A DNA stretch of 64,000 nt from Hysterangium stoloniferum. Its lineage: Eukaryota; Basidiomycota; Agaricomycetes; Hysterangiales; Hysterangiaceae. The position numbers and the translations under genes were made by a program. The notes below the pieces were generated by a model that was not told the DNA's origin, ran no database searches, and saw nothing but the letters and a program-made list of their open reading frames with translations. Below are positions 1-10,141 of the stretch, piece after piece (within the stretch, counting starts at the first letter, position 1; each line of letters starts with the position of its first letter). The stretch lies in contig WHVD01000030.1 in assembly GCA_015178975.1 (NCBI GenBank), forward strand, positions 186,001 to 250,000, given 5' to 3'.

Positions 1-303
1 CATCACCATCTCCCTGTATATGTCTCACTTGCCACCTCAGACCTTTTTAGTATTGTTTAGTACTTTACATTTAGTCTCCCCACCTTGTCATTGACTTCGT
101 ATGATCCATTTCACCCTTCCCTTCCTTGATTGGCCCTGCAGTCATCCGTCTCAATGTAGTATAAAGTTTTTTTCATGTATGCTACAATTCCTCAGTTCAA
201 AAATCAACTTAGATTACCCTCTACTAGTTCTCAATCTCTTTCCTCCCTTCTCAATACTCTCAAAGACATTTTTGGCAAGCTGTGAACTCTTACCTTATGA
301 CTC
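1..303. other. Unclassified pyrimidine-rich DNA
   Basis: I see no gene, terminal repeat or copy elsewhere in the window. It is the left flank of the copia element that starts at 304; its last five bases, GACTC, are that element's target-site duplication. Confidence 0.5.
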
Positions 304-417
304 TGTTAGAAGTCATAGTGTTGCACATCATTGACACTCGGCTATTTCATACTTTACAGTAGCTTAGTCATCATAAATAAACTTTGTCTATTTTCACTAT
401 ACTGTCAACATCGTACA
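304..417 (+). repeat. Copia 5' LTR, 114 bp
   Basis: Matches 1612-1725 along its whole length with a few differences. A related LTR lies in reverse orientation at 57276-57465. Confidence 0.88.
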
Positions 418-480
418 GGTTATGGGCCCCGCCCCATTGCTTTAAAGAGTCACATTAATACTATCTCATTATCCTATGTA

Positions 481-1289
481 TGTCCAACATCAACGCCTTA
501 CTTGCAAGTATCCCAAAACTCTCAGGTGATAACTACCACGAATGGAAGTTTTCACTGTCATTGGTTTTACATAAAACATGCTGGATCATGGAGTGTTGTT
601 AGTGGTGGAGCAAAGGCACCTAAAGATGAGAATATAAGGAGTATTTGGAATGGGAAAAGCATTCGGAGGATGGTTGTTGGACTCACAATCACATCAAGCC
701 AACAATCATATATTTGGGATTGCACTACTGGACCAGAGGCATGGCAAGCACTTGCAAAAATCTATCAGGCAATTAATTGGGCCAATCAGATTTCATTGAA
801 ATGCCAGCTCTATATGTACCAGCATGATGTCAAAAAACCAGTGATGGAATATGTCCATGGTATTTTGACACTTGCTTCGCAGCTTTGAGTGATTGGAGTT
901 GAGTTACATGATGAGGATGTGCTGGATGTCCTCATCTATTGTTTTCTCCAGAATTTAGTGCAGTAGCAACTGCTCTTATGCAGCACATGGGATCACTTAC
1001 TGGTGAAGAAATTTCCACAGTGCTGGTAGAAGAAGAAAGCCATCTAAAAGGGTGGAAAGAAAATGAGAATCAGATTGCCATGAAAATGAAAATCGACTCA
1101 CCAAATGGGCAACAGCCGAAGAATTGCTATAGGTGCAATGGTGAAGGTCACATTGTGTGTTTTTGTCCCATGCCGAGGCCAGTTGGTTCGTCTTCAAGTG
1201 GATTACCTACCGAAAACCTGGAGATCCCCACTGATAGCACAGGGAAGAGTGCTTATGTTTTGCATGTTCGAAATCGTTGTGTGGACTAG
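481..1289 (+). pseudogene. gag: Ty1/copia Gag remnant with CCHC zinc knuckle
   Basis: Codes, when intact, for the capsid/nucleocapsid protein that packages copia RNA. Three reading frames must be combined. The N-terminal part contains KLSGDNYHEWKFSLS (about 508-552); after a frame change near 565 comes HAGSWSVVSGG and a UBN2-type Gag segment with the pattern W...GPEAWQAL..IYQ. Beyond a stop near 886-888 is GVELHDEDVLDVLI, then in the next frame a stretch with the knuckle CYRCNGEGHIVCFC (CX2CX4HX4C, about 1123-1164). Family membership rests on the knuckle and the EAW-L-Y pattern, both typical of copia Gag. At least two frameshifts and one stop make it inactive. Confidence 0.8.
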
Positions 1290-1611
1290 GAGTTGTGAGC
1301 AGGGCTCCAAGGTCCAGCATTTTTTTAATCTGGAAGGTTGGGGGAATGCATTCTAGGAGCGAGGATGCTCTGAGGTTCGGTTCAATGCCAAATGTACCAG
1401 ACAGATATATATTGCATCTAGTGGGCACAGCAGGTTTCTCAAAATATTTGAGCAGAATCTGTGTCTAGTGGGTGCAGTGGTTTTTTCGTGTCAATTTTTG
1501 GACGGATTTTGTGTCAAGTGGGCACATTTTTCTTTGTGTTAAAAGGATGTTTAATCTTTGGCTGGTATGTATGGATCTACTATGGGCTCTCAACGACATG
1601 CAAAGTAGGCA

Positions 1612-1725
1612 TGTTAGAAGTCATGGTGTTGCACATCATTGACACTCAGCTATTTCATACTTTACAGTAGCTTAGTCATCATAAATAAACTTTGTCTGTT
1701 TTCACTATACTGTCAACATCGTACA
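1612..1725 (+). repeat. Copia 3' LTR, 114 bp
   Basis: Partner of 304-417, followed directly by the GACTC duplication at 1726-1730. Confidence 0.88.
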
Positions 1726-1730
1726 GACTC

Positions 1731-2405
1731 TTAGTATTTTGGCCCCCTGGTTGATTGAGCTAAGTGTTGATCTTCATATTTATTGTACTATTTGCTCTGT
1801 TTGAAATACCAGAGCATCCTAACAGTTCATGTGAGGGTGCAACACATAAGTTGAAGCCAAGCTCCACTACATTTATAGAGTCAGACCTCCCAACTAGTAC
1901 AATCTCTATTGTCAGCCCCTCATTGGCTCATTTCATATTATCAGCCCCTTCAACTTAGAGCCTTCCTCCCCCATCTTGCTTAGACCTTCAGTTAGGAATA
2001 TTGTTGTATCCCTTGCTGTTGAAGCTCTACATTCTACAACATTAGGCTTACATCAGCCTTTTGTATGTATGTATACATCTTTGTCTATATATGTACATCA
2101 TACAAAGTCTGATCTCTAGCCTCACACTCTGAGTGTGGTTGGTTATAGACTGGCATTTTGAACAACTGTGTTAGTGACCATCATAATGGCTTAACTGTTG
2201 TATGCAAGTTATTAGGTATATTCCTAGTACTAGTAACAAATTTACAGTGTTCTATTCCATTGTCTTTAAATCTTGAATGGCTTCATAGATTCATTGTTCT
2301 TTGTGCCTTAGATTCCTTTGTTTCTCTATTGTTCAAAGGTTATTGTTTCCTCATTCTTCTTTTGTTCTTAACATGTCCTTTGTTCCACATCCTAGTGCCA
2401 CCCAC
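1731..2405 (+). repeat. Remnants of one or two LTRs
   Basis: About 1833-1860 carries a variant of the block shared by LTR families A, H and P (ACATAAGTTGAAGCCAAG). About 1990-2246 matches 62220-62462, the 3' end of element Q, including TTGGTTATAGACTGG and a final TTTACA. No intact gene; 2247-2405 is unassigned. Confidence 0.6.
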
Positions 2406-3308
2406 TGTTAGGATACGTACAGGGCAGGTTTCCAGAGAAACCTGCAGGATATCCGGTAGGACTTGGCTTCAGCTTATAGGCTGCGCCCTCGCTAGATCAT
2501 GTTGTCCAATTTCAGGCGGATGGATGGGAATCCCAGGGAGTCCGGGTGGGGGTCGTGGGTCGAGGGGTCGTAGGTCAGAGATCGTGGGTTGTAGGTCGGA
2601 GGTCGTGGGTTGTAGGTCGGAGGTCATGGGTCATAGGTCAGAGGTCATGGGTTGTAGGTCAGAGGTCGTGGGTTGTAGGTCAGAGGTTGTGGGTCGTGAG
2701 TCAAGATTGGTGAGAGAGATAGATGCGCCAGAGCCTGTGGGCTCCAACTAGTGTGAGTGGTGTGATTCAAGTAGGAGTTTAGAGCAGAAAATGAATTAGA
2801 TTACTGGGGGGAATCTAAGCTGATTTTCTGACTGGATTGTATGTACAACATCTGCCAGTTTAAATAGACTGTGGAGTGAATGTCATACCGAATCCAGTAA
2901 TGATGAAATGAAATGAGAAAAACATAAAACAGGAATAGTAAACACCAAATTGGTGTTAGGAACGGGACGGAATGGAGCAGAGTCTGAATAGTGACAAATC
3001 ATAAACCATGATGGGAAATGGAGTGGGAGCGGAGTCCAAATCGTGACAGGTCATTTGACTAAAATGGGAATGGGGCTCGGTTAGAGAGATGACGGGTTTT
3101 CTGAGCGGGGTCCGATGACTGACACACGGGATGAGGTCGGATATAGACAGAGATGGAGTCTGGTGAGTATTCCAGTGACTGAAACACAATGTAATGAAGA
3201 TGAACATAAATGAGTCTGACGTATGGAGTCTGGTGGGAATTCCAGTAAACTGATAATGGGTGCGTATAAGTTAGTGCCCAGAGTCCAGTGGGATTTCCAG
3301 TCGTAACA
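2406..3308 (-). repeat. LTR family A, copy 1
   Basis: Read on the minus strand it starts TGTTACGACTGG and ends CGTATCCTAACA. Orientation is set by the polypurine tract next to the TGTTAC end. It is about 90 bp longer than the other full copies (807-815 bp) because of the minisatellite at 2565-2700. No flanking duplication is seen. Confidence 0.85.
2565..2700 (+). repeat. About 20-bp minisatellite inside LTR A1
   Basis: Six to seven tandem imperfect copies of a unit like GGTCGTGGGTTGTAGGTCGG. Other family A LTRs have one to three units at this place, so it is a local expansion. The open frame through it is a repeat artefact. Confidence 0.85.
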
Positions 3309-3458
3309 GTACCCTCCCTTTATGCCAAAGTCCCACAGAGGCTCTAGACCTCAATAAGGTTCTTGTTGGCTACACGCATGTGTCAAAAGTCATGTCAGTT
3401 ACACATATGTGTCAAGGAGTCATGTGATCTGGAAGGAAAGGTTCAAATGCGACGAGCC

Positions 3459-3467
3459 TATATATAA
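3459..3467 (+). promoter_or_regulatory. Candidate TATA box of the accessory gene
   Basis: TATATAAAT about 50 bp before the ATG at 3517. An equivalent TATATAAAAA lies on the minus strand of the opposite arm near 4205, so matching promoters face each other across the gene. Confidence 0.45.
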
Positions 3468-3516
3468 ATTTGAAAAAATAGAAATTTCTTCTTCTTTATT
3501 ACCCATCTTCGATAAA

Positions 3517-4163
3517 ATGGGACCAAAAACAATGCCAAGACGACCCATGCCGACCACCAGGCCCTCCACGGGCACTCCGTATTGGGCACCTTGGAGCATG
3601 GCCCAGCTTTTGGCACGGTGAGAAGAGCAGCACTGACTTTGCGAAGAAGCAGAGAAGGCGGCCGAGGAGGCTTTGGACAGGGAGTATGAGGTGGCATTGG
3701 CCGTGGAGGAAGATGCCATGAGGGAGAAGAAACGAGAAGAGGAGGAGGCTGTGTGGGTGGCCGCAGAGAAAGTGCAAGTGGCTGCGGACAGGGCTGCGGT
3801 AGTCGTGGGAAAGGTATGTCCCATAGTTTCAACATGTCGATTTCAACTGACTTGGGATTTTTCAGCGCAAGGTGACAGAGGTAGAATCAGAGTCTGAGTG
3901 GGAGCCAGAGAGCCCCCAAAAGGTAAGCATCAGGTCCGTGGGATAACCGGGGAACCAACCACATCAACAGAAGGCAAGGAAGGCGGCACCAGTCCACCTA
4001 CCCACACGGAATGACCCATGGTGTTCCAGCTGTAATGACCAGAACACTGAATGCAATTGAAAGTCCAGCCGGGGCCTGGGCTGCTACCAATGCGCACATC
4101 TCAAGGTGAGGGCCTGGCAGTGGGCATCGGTCTGTGAGGCATTGGCTTGGGACCCATTGATGA
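3517..4163 (+). pseudogene. Coiled-coil, cysteine-motif accessory gene of family A
   Basis: Unrecognised family, strongly gene-like. Exon 1 (3517-3813) starts MGPKTMPRRPMPTTRP and becomes a charged Glu/Lys/Ala-rich helix (about 3640-3810) that should form a coiled coil. Intron 1 (3814-3865, GTATGT...CAG, 52 nt); exon 2 (3866-3922) is acidic (EVESESEWEPESPQK); intron 2 (3923-3970, GTAAGC...CAG, 48 nt). Exon 3 has cysteines spaced C-X2-C-X6-C-X9-C-X2-C; a sixth, expected after X6, is replaced by Ala, and the gene is cut by the inverted arm near 4163. Three TGA codons (3619, 3634 and within exon 3) sit where CGA would keep the frame. Exon layout and motif order match the antisense genes of H1 and H3. 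A DNA-binding role is only suggested by the cysteine spacing. Confidence 0.65.
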
Positions 4164-4359
4164 TGGGGGTAATAAAGAAGAACATTTTTATTTTTTGAAT
4201 TTTTTATATAGGCTCATCATGTCTGAACCTTACCTTCCAGATCACATGACTCTTTGACACATATGTGTAACTGACATGACTCTCTGATACATGTGCATAA
4301 CTGACAAACCTTATCAAGTTCTAGAGCCTCTTTGGGACTTTGGCATAAAAGGAGGGTAC
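4163..4359 (-). repeat. Inverted arm matching 3309-3507
   Basis: Reverse complement of the segment beside LTR A1: polypurine tract, GGGACTTTGGCATAA, the repeated CATGTGTAACTGACATGACT stretch and the TATA region. It ends the accessory gene on the right. Confidence 0.8.
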
Positions 4360-4953
4360 TGTTACAACTGGAAAACCCACCAGACTCCGGTACCAACTTA
4401 TATGCACCTGCACCCTACATGCACCAGTTATCGGTTTACTGGAATACCCACCAGACTCTGGATATCAGACCTGTCCATGCTTGACCATTGTGACTTCATG
4501 TATCAGTCACCGGAATACCCACCAGGACCCACACCTGTCTATCTCTGACCCTGTCCAACATACCAGTCACTGGACTCCTCTCGGAAAACCCGACAGCTCT
4601 TTAACTGAGCCCTGTTCCCATTATGGTCAAATGACCTGTCACGTTTTGGACTCCACTCCCACCCATTCCTGTTATTGTCTAATGACCTGTCATGTTTTGG
4701 ACTCCATTCCACTCCATTCCATTCCTAACACCAAATTTGGTGTTTACTTATCTCATTTCATGATTACTAGTTTGGATTTCATTATTACTGGATTTGGTAT
4801 GTTATACTTTCCACAGTCTATATAGTCTGGCAGATGTTGTACATACAATCCAGTCAGAAAATCAGCTTAGATTCCCCCCAGTAATCTCAGTACCTTTTCC
4901 ACTCTAATCTCCTCTTTGAAACACACCACTATTTACCTCGTTGGAGCCCACGG
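4360..4953 (+). repeat. LTR family A, copy 2, truncated
   Basis: Begins TGTTACAACTGG right after AAAAGGAGGGTAC, which looks like a polypurine tract and fixes the sense of family A LTRs. Cut at its 3' end by LTR B1. Confidence 0.83.
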
Positions 4954-5584
4954 TGTGAGAGGTATGGCGAAATACACTCAGGAAATATAGTCGGATGTGC
5001 TCTTACTATATTTCCTTTATTATTTCTATTTTCTCTCTTTCATTATATCTATAATTAGTTCGACGACCTATGTATGCGGTACATCGACTCTTGTGGGCGC
5101 ACACACGCCAGACTTATGTATTCTAGCGCCCGTAGTTTAGAACTCAGACACTTTTTACACCGCAACCACGACTTACCCAGACACCCATTAGTGTCCTGTA
5201 AGTTGTGATTGGTGTATCGTCTCGACCGTCACAGACGGGCTTTAGCTACTCATTCAAACTGAGTTTCAAACTGTATCAGTCGAAACTCAATCTCTATCTC
5301 AACTCGCGTGGACTACATCCACACTACTCTATTATTCGACTCTCTAACTACTCTACTTGCACTCGAGCAGTTGTCCAGAATCGCACTTAACCAGTCAATT
5401 CTGCTTATTCGTTCTAGCTATCTACCTTACTTTAGATAGCTACTTCTCTCTACCGTATTGAACTAAGTAGTCAATACACGTTCAGTCCGTATTAGACTTA
5501 GACAGTCAATACATTGTGGTATCGTACTTCAACGGTCGATATTCTTCGTATATAGAACGGTTAGAACTTCTACCACTCTTCACA
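4954..5584 (+). repeat. LTR family B, copy 1 (5' LTR)
   Basis: 631 bp, TGTGAGAGG to CTTCACA. Followed by GTGGTGATCC, the same post-LTR sequence as at 16536, which probably serves as the primer binding site. A stem-loop GGCG-CACACA-CGCC lies at 5096-5109. Confidence 0.87.
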
Positions 5585-5660
5585 GTGGTGATCCAGGCCG
5601 GACCGCTCTTTCCCTATGAAGAAAAACATTTATTTTAACTATCAAATTCTAAACACGTAA

Positions 5661-6160
5661 ATGACCACTGGCAAGAACCAAACGCTGAGATCCTCTGTGA
5701 CCCCGAGTAGTTCAAAACCTCGTCAAAGACCTGCAAGTCTGGAACCACCCCGTAATGTCACCATGAGGAAGTCTTCGTTGAGCTTTCAAAAACAAGCTCC
5801 TCCTGGAAGTCCCGTCAAAGCAGTAGCTGGACCGTCAACGGATGCCCCTCCAAGTCCACAAGAAGAACATCCGTCAACTGAGCAGTTGAACGTCCCCGGA
5901 GCTAAGGTTGAAATTACCCATGCTTCTGAACCCGTTCTCTCGTTCCCGCCTAAACAGGTCATCCTTAAGCAATTCTTTAGGGGTCATATGATTTACGCCC
6001 AGCCCATCGACTTACAATGGGATGCGTACTACGCCGACCGAATTTCTACGGATCAGGTTACTCCCTTTGTGGAGGGACTACCCCCTTTTACCGGTGACTG
6101 TAGCAGTCTGGTTAGGTCGTTATCAGGCTATTTTATCGGTGCAGGATCTATTCTTACGAC
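5661..6160 (+). pseudogene. gag: Truncated chromovirus Gag, element B
   Basis: Starts MTTGKNQTLRSSVTPSSSKP, 77 bp after LTR B1. The first part is Ser/Pro-rich; near 5940 it meets the segment shared with the other two Gag copies here (FPP-QV.L, W-D-YYA-RI). Near 6090 the frame shifts and homology continues as WLGRYQAILSVQDLFL, matching WLGRYHGILAAQTLF of 16719-17222. Homology ends about 6155-6165 where minus-strand element C begins. The rest of this element is missing, so the copy is a 5' stump. Confidence 0.75.
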
Positions 6161-6165
6161 CGGTC

Positions 6166-6880
6166 GGGTGGGGGGATGGGGATGGTTGAATGGGGGGTCC
6201 ATCCCAAGGGAGGTCCTTTAGGTCCCAATATCTGGAGGGAGGGGCCTGGCGGCAAGGAGTGAGTGTCTCGACCCTTTCGGTGCGAGGTGGCCCTTGAGAA
6301 TCATGAGCAGCTCTCGAGGCAGTCTCTGTTGATCTCCAGTGTGTCGAGGAATAGCTCGAGGAATTAGAGGCGGGGGCCTCATGGTAAGAGAAAGGGTGCT
6401 CGACTATTTCAGTGTGAGGCGGTCCCGAGGAAGTGGAGGCAGGGTTCCATAGATGCTTGGTGGCAGGTGTTCGTGGGATCCTTTTGAACTTCGGGAATTT
6501 GGACTTCGAGAGAGGTGGTTGGGACATGTCATAGTTGCGGGTCGCACAAGAGTTGTGTGATGGTAGTGGTTGAAGGTAAAGAGAGGTCGGAGATTCTTAA
6601 GCGACTTTACGTCTCTCGTATCCTAGGGATTAAGACTCCGCTCGGTTGTTGACACGAGGTAAGGAGGCAATAGACTAAAGGTTGGTGATCGTGGAGTGAA
6701 GACGAGGTAGCTGAAGTTGAATTTTTAGAAAAAGAAAATAAAGGTTAAAATTAGGGTTGATTGTCGAGTAGATTGAATGAAATAGACTGCATTCTCGGGA
6801 GGGAAGTGGTTCCGGGTTCTTGGTGAAACTGCATATACCCATCATCAAATCCGATGCAGCATTTTGTACACTCTGAGTAG
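6166..6880 (-). other. 3' tail of element C with a possible third ORF
   Basis: After the chromodomain stop (near 6870) an open frame runs from 6527 to 6123 on the element's sense strand, starting MSQPPLSKSKFPKFKR. It is Pro/Ser/Thr-rich and has an internal imperfect repeat: SSGPPHTEIVEHPFSYHEAP and SQGPPRTERVETLTPCRQAP. I recognise no domain. It may be an accessory ORF or chance coding in decayed DNA; its last 40 bases lie beyond the junction with element B. Confidence 0.35.
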
Positions 6881-9800
6881 AGCTGGGGCATTTCGGAGGT
6901 CAGTGCTATTTAGCCAGGAGTCCTCCTCTGGTCCATAGCCCTTCCACCTGATTCGAAAAAGTAGACAATTTCGAAGTTTTGTGTGGCCAGTAATAGCTTC
7001 GACCTCGTATTCTTCCTCATTTGAACCTAGCTCTCTAGGGTTCTTGAGTAATTACCGAGGGCCAAACACTTCCGGGGACGAGTGGTATTTCTTAAGGTGG
7101 GCTCGATTAATGACAGGGTGCATTTGGTACTCTGGGGGTATTTTGAGTCTAAAGACTTGGGAATTGATTTTCTCCAGAACCTGAAATGGTCCAATGCGCC
7201 GTTGGATTAATTTCCTTCCGCTACCCTTAATTTCTACCAATTCTAAGGAATGGGGGTTGACTAATACTAGATCCCCCTCTGAGATTTCTTCGACTGGTCT
7301 TCGATGCTTGTTGTAGGATCGAGCTTGAGTTTCTTGTGCTTGGGCGATTGAGTCCCTTGCCACTTGTCTGTGGCTTTCCAATTCCACTATCCATGAGTCC
7401 GCCATAGGACTTTCAGACAATTCCCTAGGGATTATCAGATCGTCTCCTCCTAGTACTCTGGACATTCCTCTCAGTAGGTATCCCATTAAAAGGAAGGCGG
7501 GAGCATAGTTAGTCGAACTATGAACAGTGGAGTTGTAAGTGTTGGCTACTATTCCAATCCATTTTGACCATTCTTCCTTGGCTGATGAGCAGTAAGCCCT
7601 CAGCATCTGTTCAAGGGTGGCGTTCATGTTTTCCGTCTGCCCATCCGTCTGTGGGTGGTGAGAGGAGGAGACAGCTAGAGCGGTTCCGTATATCTTGCAA
7701 ACTTCTCTCCAGAACCTACAGGTCCACCTTTTGTCTCTATCGCAGATAATCCTGGAGGGTAGTCCGAAAGGAGACGCCACTCAGTTTACAAAGATCTGTG
7801 TGAATCCTTCGGCGGACAAGTTGGAAAAGGTGCATTCACAGATAATGAAGTGTGTCAGCTTGTCGACCACCACGAAAACGGCTGAGTAAGAGTCGTTGCC
7901 AGAAATCAGTAATCCTGTTATGAGATCCATGGAGACTACTTCAAATGGCTTAGAAGGTACATCAGCTGGTCTGAGGGCTCCCTGCAGTGTGGAGTGATCG
8001 ATTTTTGTCTTCTGACAGGTGTCACAACTGCGAGCATACGCCGTGCAATCCTGTAACATTCTAGGCCAGAAAAAGTGGTCTTTCATGAGCAGGAATAGTC
8101 TACGCCCTCCTGCATGAGCTCCCTCGAAGGGATTATCGTGTATCAGCTTTAGAATGGTGGTTGTCATATTGTTGGGAATGCAGATCCGACTTTTCCAGTC
8201 CAAATCGTGAAAATACAACAATCCCATTTCTCCGATGAAGAAATGTGAAGGGGTGGCTACGGTGTTTGGGGATTTCGGTTCCTCGACGTAGTAGCTTCTG
8301 AAGGCGGGGTCCTTCCGATATCCTTCCAAGAACTCTTTCAGGAATCTCTCGTTGATGCTTACGAGCAGCTGAGGGTTTAACGCACAGAATGATGATTCAT
8401 CAACTTCGTCGTCTCTGGGGAGGTTATACAGGTCCCATTCGGTTTGTGGGGTGTCCTCTGGGGTTCCAATGGGTTCTACAAGTTCTCGTTGTGTGACAAA
8501 GACGGCTCTCCTCACGGGGTTATCCTCTTGTGTTTTCTCCTCGGTTCCTTTGCTGAGCGAGCTTGAAATGATTGTTGGGATATCATCTCCAGCCGGACTC
8601 ACTGAGTGGGGTACTTGTGGTAGTCTGGATAGGGGATCAACGTTACTGTGTACTCGTCCAGCACGATGTAGTATCTCGAGACCTGGGTACGCTGCGTACA
8701 CTGCCCCCCATGCGGCCAGTCGTCGATTGGTGTTCTCGTATGACCTGGCCCATTGTAAAGCGGCATGGTCCGTGATGAGGAGTACATGCTCCCCTTCCAC
8801 GAACGGTTGAAAATGAACCAGGCCTTCCTTAGCAGCTAATGCTTCCCTCTCTGTGGCTGAATAGTTGCGTTCCGGTTTCTTGAGGGTACGATTCCAGTAC
8901 GTGATAACCCACTCTACTGTAACGCGAGTATCCTCGAATGTTTTCGCCCAGGAGTCCCTCCAAGTGATCTCGGGAACTTTGGTCTTAAAATGGGTGACAA
9001 ATGTTGGTACTGGTTTTGACTGCTCGAATGCTGATTTCGCTTGGGTATAGATCTTCGTGTTCTTTAGGTCCCGTAGCATCATTTTTTGTACTTGTTGCAA
9101 ACAGCAACCTAGGGCGAAGTCAGAGGCGTCCATGTAGAGACGGTAGGGCATTCCGATCGCGGGGTGTGCTAGAACCGGAGAAGAGCTCAGGGCTACCTTG
9201 ACATCGTTAAAGGCTCGTTCCTGATCTACTCCCCAAGACCATCATGTGCCCTTTTTGAGTAGCGAGAAAAGCGGGGATACAGTCCATGCATAAAAGGGTA
9301 TGTAAGCCGAGAAGTACAAAACCATGCCCAGAAAACGTTGGAGTTCAGACACCTTAGTTGGGGTTGCTAATTCCAATATGGCTCGTACTTTCTCTTGATG
9401 GGTTGAAAAACCTAACCGTGACACCTTGTGTCCAAGCAGGAGAATAGAGTTGTAGCCTACATAGCATTTTTTTGGAGAAAGAGTGATGCCAGCTGAAATT
9501 ATTGCTTGTAAGACTCGGTCCAGGTGCTCGATATGATCCTCCCAAGTTTTAGAAAAGATTACTATATCGTCTATGTAGACTAGACAGAATATCCACAGAT
9601 AGGGTGCCAATGTGTTTTGCATGACTCACTGAAAAATGGAGGGTCCATTCCTTAATCTGAAGGGCATCCTTCTGAATTGCCATAGTCCTCGATGTGATCG
9701 AAAGGCCGTTTTGTGTCGGTCTTCCTCCAGCATTTCCAGTTGAGTAAACCCAGCTAGGGCATCAAACGAGGATAGAACGTTGGATCCCGAGAGTGCTTGC

Positions 9801-10141
9801 AAAATATCTGATTGTCGAGGCAACGGAAACTCATCTGGGATAGTAAGGCCGTTCAGTTTTTGATAATCAATAACTATGCGAGGTTTATTATTGCGATAGA
9901 CTACGAAGGCAGGCGCTCCCCAAGGGCTTTTCGAAGGTTCGATGACTCCTTGCTGGAACCAGGTGTCCATTTGCTCATCTATGACCTTCCTGTTGGCAGG
10001 GGAAGTTTGAAACATCAGTACAGACACTGGTTGCGCATCGGTTTTCAGTGGGATAGTGGCCTTGCTATCTACTTGCCCCAGTCTGCCGTCAACTCCAAAA
10101 GCTTGCACGTTCTTAGTCAATATTGAGCTAAGGCGAGGCAT
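6880..10141 (-). pseudogene. pol: Element C pol: RT, RNase H, integrase, chromodomain
   Basis: One frame apart from stops. RT holds WFQQGVIEPSKSPWGAPAFV, the IVIDYQKLN block and the catalytic YIDDIVIFS (near 9550-9585). RNase H starts YMDASDFALGCCLQQ (near 9120-9150). The integrase zinc finger includes CDTCQKTK near 8010, and catalytic residues lie in VSMDLITGL (near 7920-7935), ICDRDKRWT and the TDGQTENMN block (near 7640). A chromodomain closes it (YEVEAITGHTKLRNCLLF, RWKGYGPEEDSW, about 6900-7010); such domains steer integration to marked chromatin. In-frame stops lie near 9624, 9240, 7780 and 7050; the first three are TGA in place of likely CGA, the last TAA. Dead copy. Confidence 0.87.

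Larger units (their letters stand above)
304..1725 (+). mobile_element. Small non-autonomous Ty1/copia element, gag only
   Basis: A complete 1,422-bp LTR element. Two 114-bp LTRs (304-417 and 1612-1725) begin TGTTAGAAGTC and end CGTACA, and GACTC is duplicated at 299-303 and 1726-1730. The interior holds only a decayed gag; no protease, integrase or reverse transcriptase is visible, so movement would need enzymes from another copia element. GGTTATGG after the 5' LTR may be the primer binding site. CAAAGTAGGCA precedes the 3' LTR where a polypurine tract is expected. Confidence 0.88.
2406..4953. mobile_element. Inverted-repeat structure of LTR family A around an accessory gene
   Basis: Two family A LTRs point outward (2406-3308 minus, 4360-4953 plus). 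Each is joined on its inner side to the same element interior: a polypurine tract (AGGGAGGGTAC / AGGAGGGTAC beside the LTR), a conserved GGGACTTTGGCATAA stretch, and a TATA-containing segment. The inverted homology runs inward to about 3507 on the left and 4163 on the right. Between the arms is one gene (3517-4163). The arrangement looks like two 3' ends of one retroelement joined head to head. The right LTR is cut at 4954 by LTR B. Confidence 0.75.

Noticed and set aside
2158..2751. 197-codon plus ORF ending in repeated Arg-Ser-Glu-Val units
   Set aside because: It runs from unassigned DNA through the boundary of LTR A1 into a minisatellite; not a gene.
3420..3835. Three overlapping minus-strand ORFs opposite the family A accessory gene
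   Set aside because: Shadows of exon 1 in other frames; they cross the promoter and splice sites of the plus-strand gene.
4360..4953. Reading family A LTRs as terminal inverted repeats of a DNA transposon
   Set aside because: Copies 4, 5 and 6 are single, unpaired units with TG...CA ends and 5-bp duplications, and copies 1-2 have a polypurine tract; solo LTRs explain this better.
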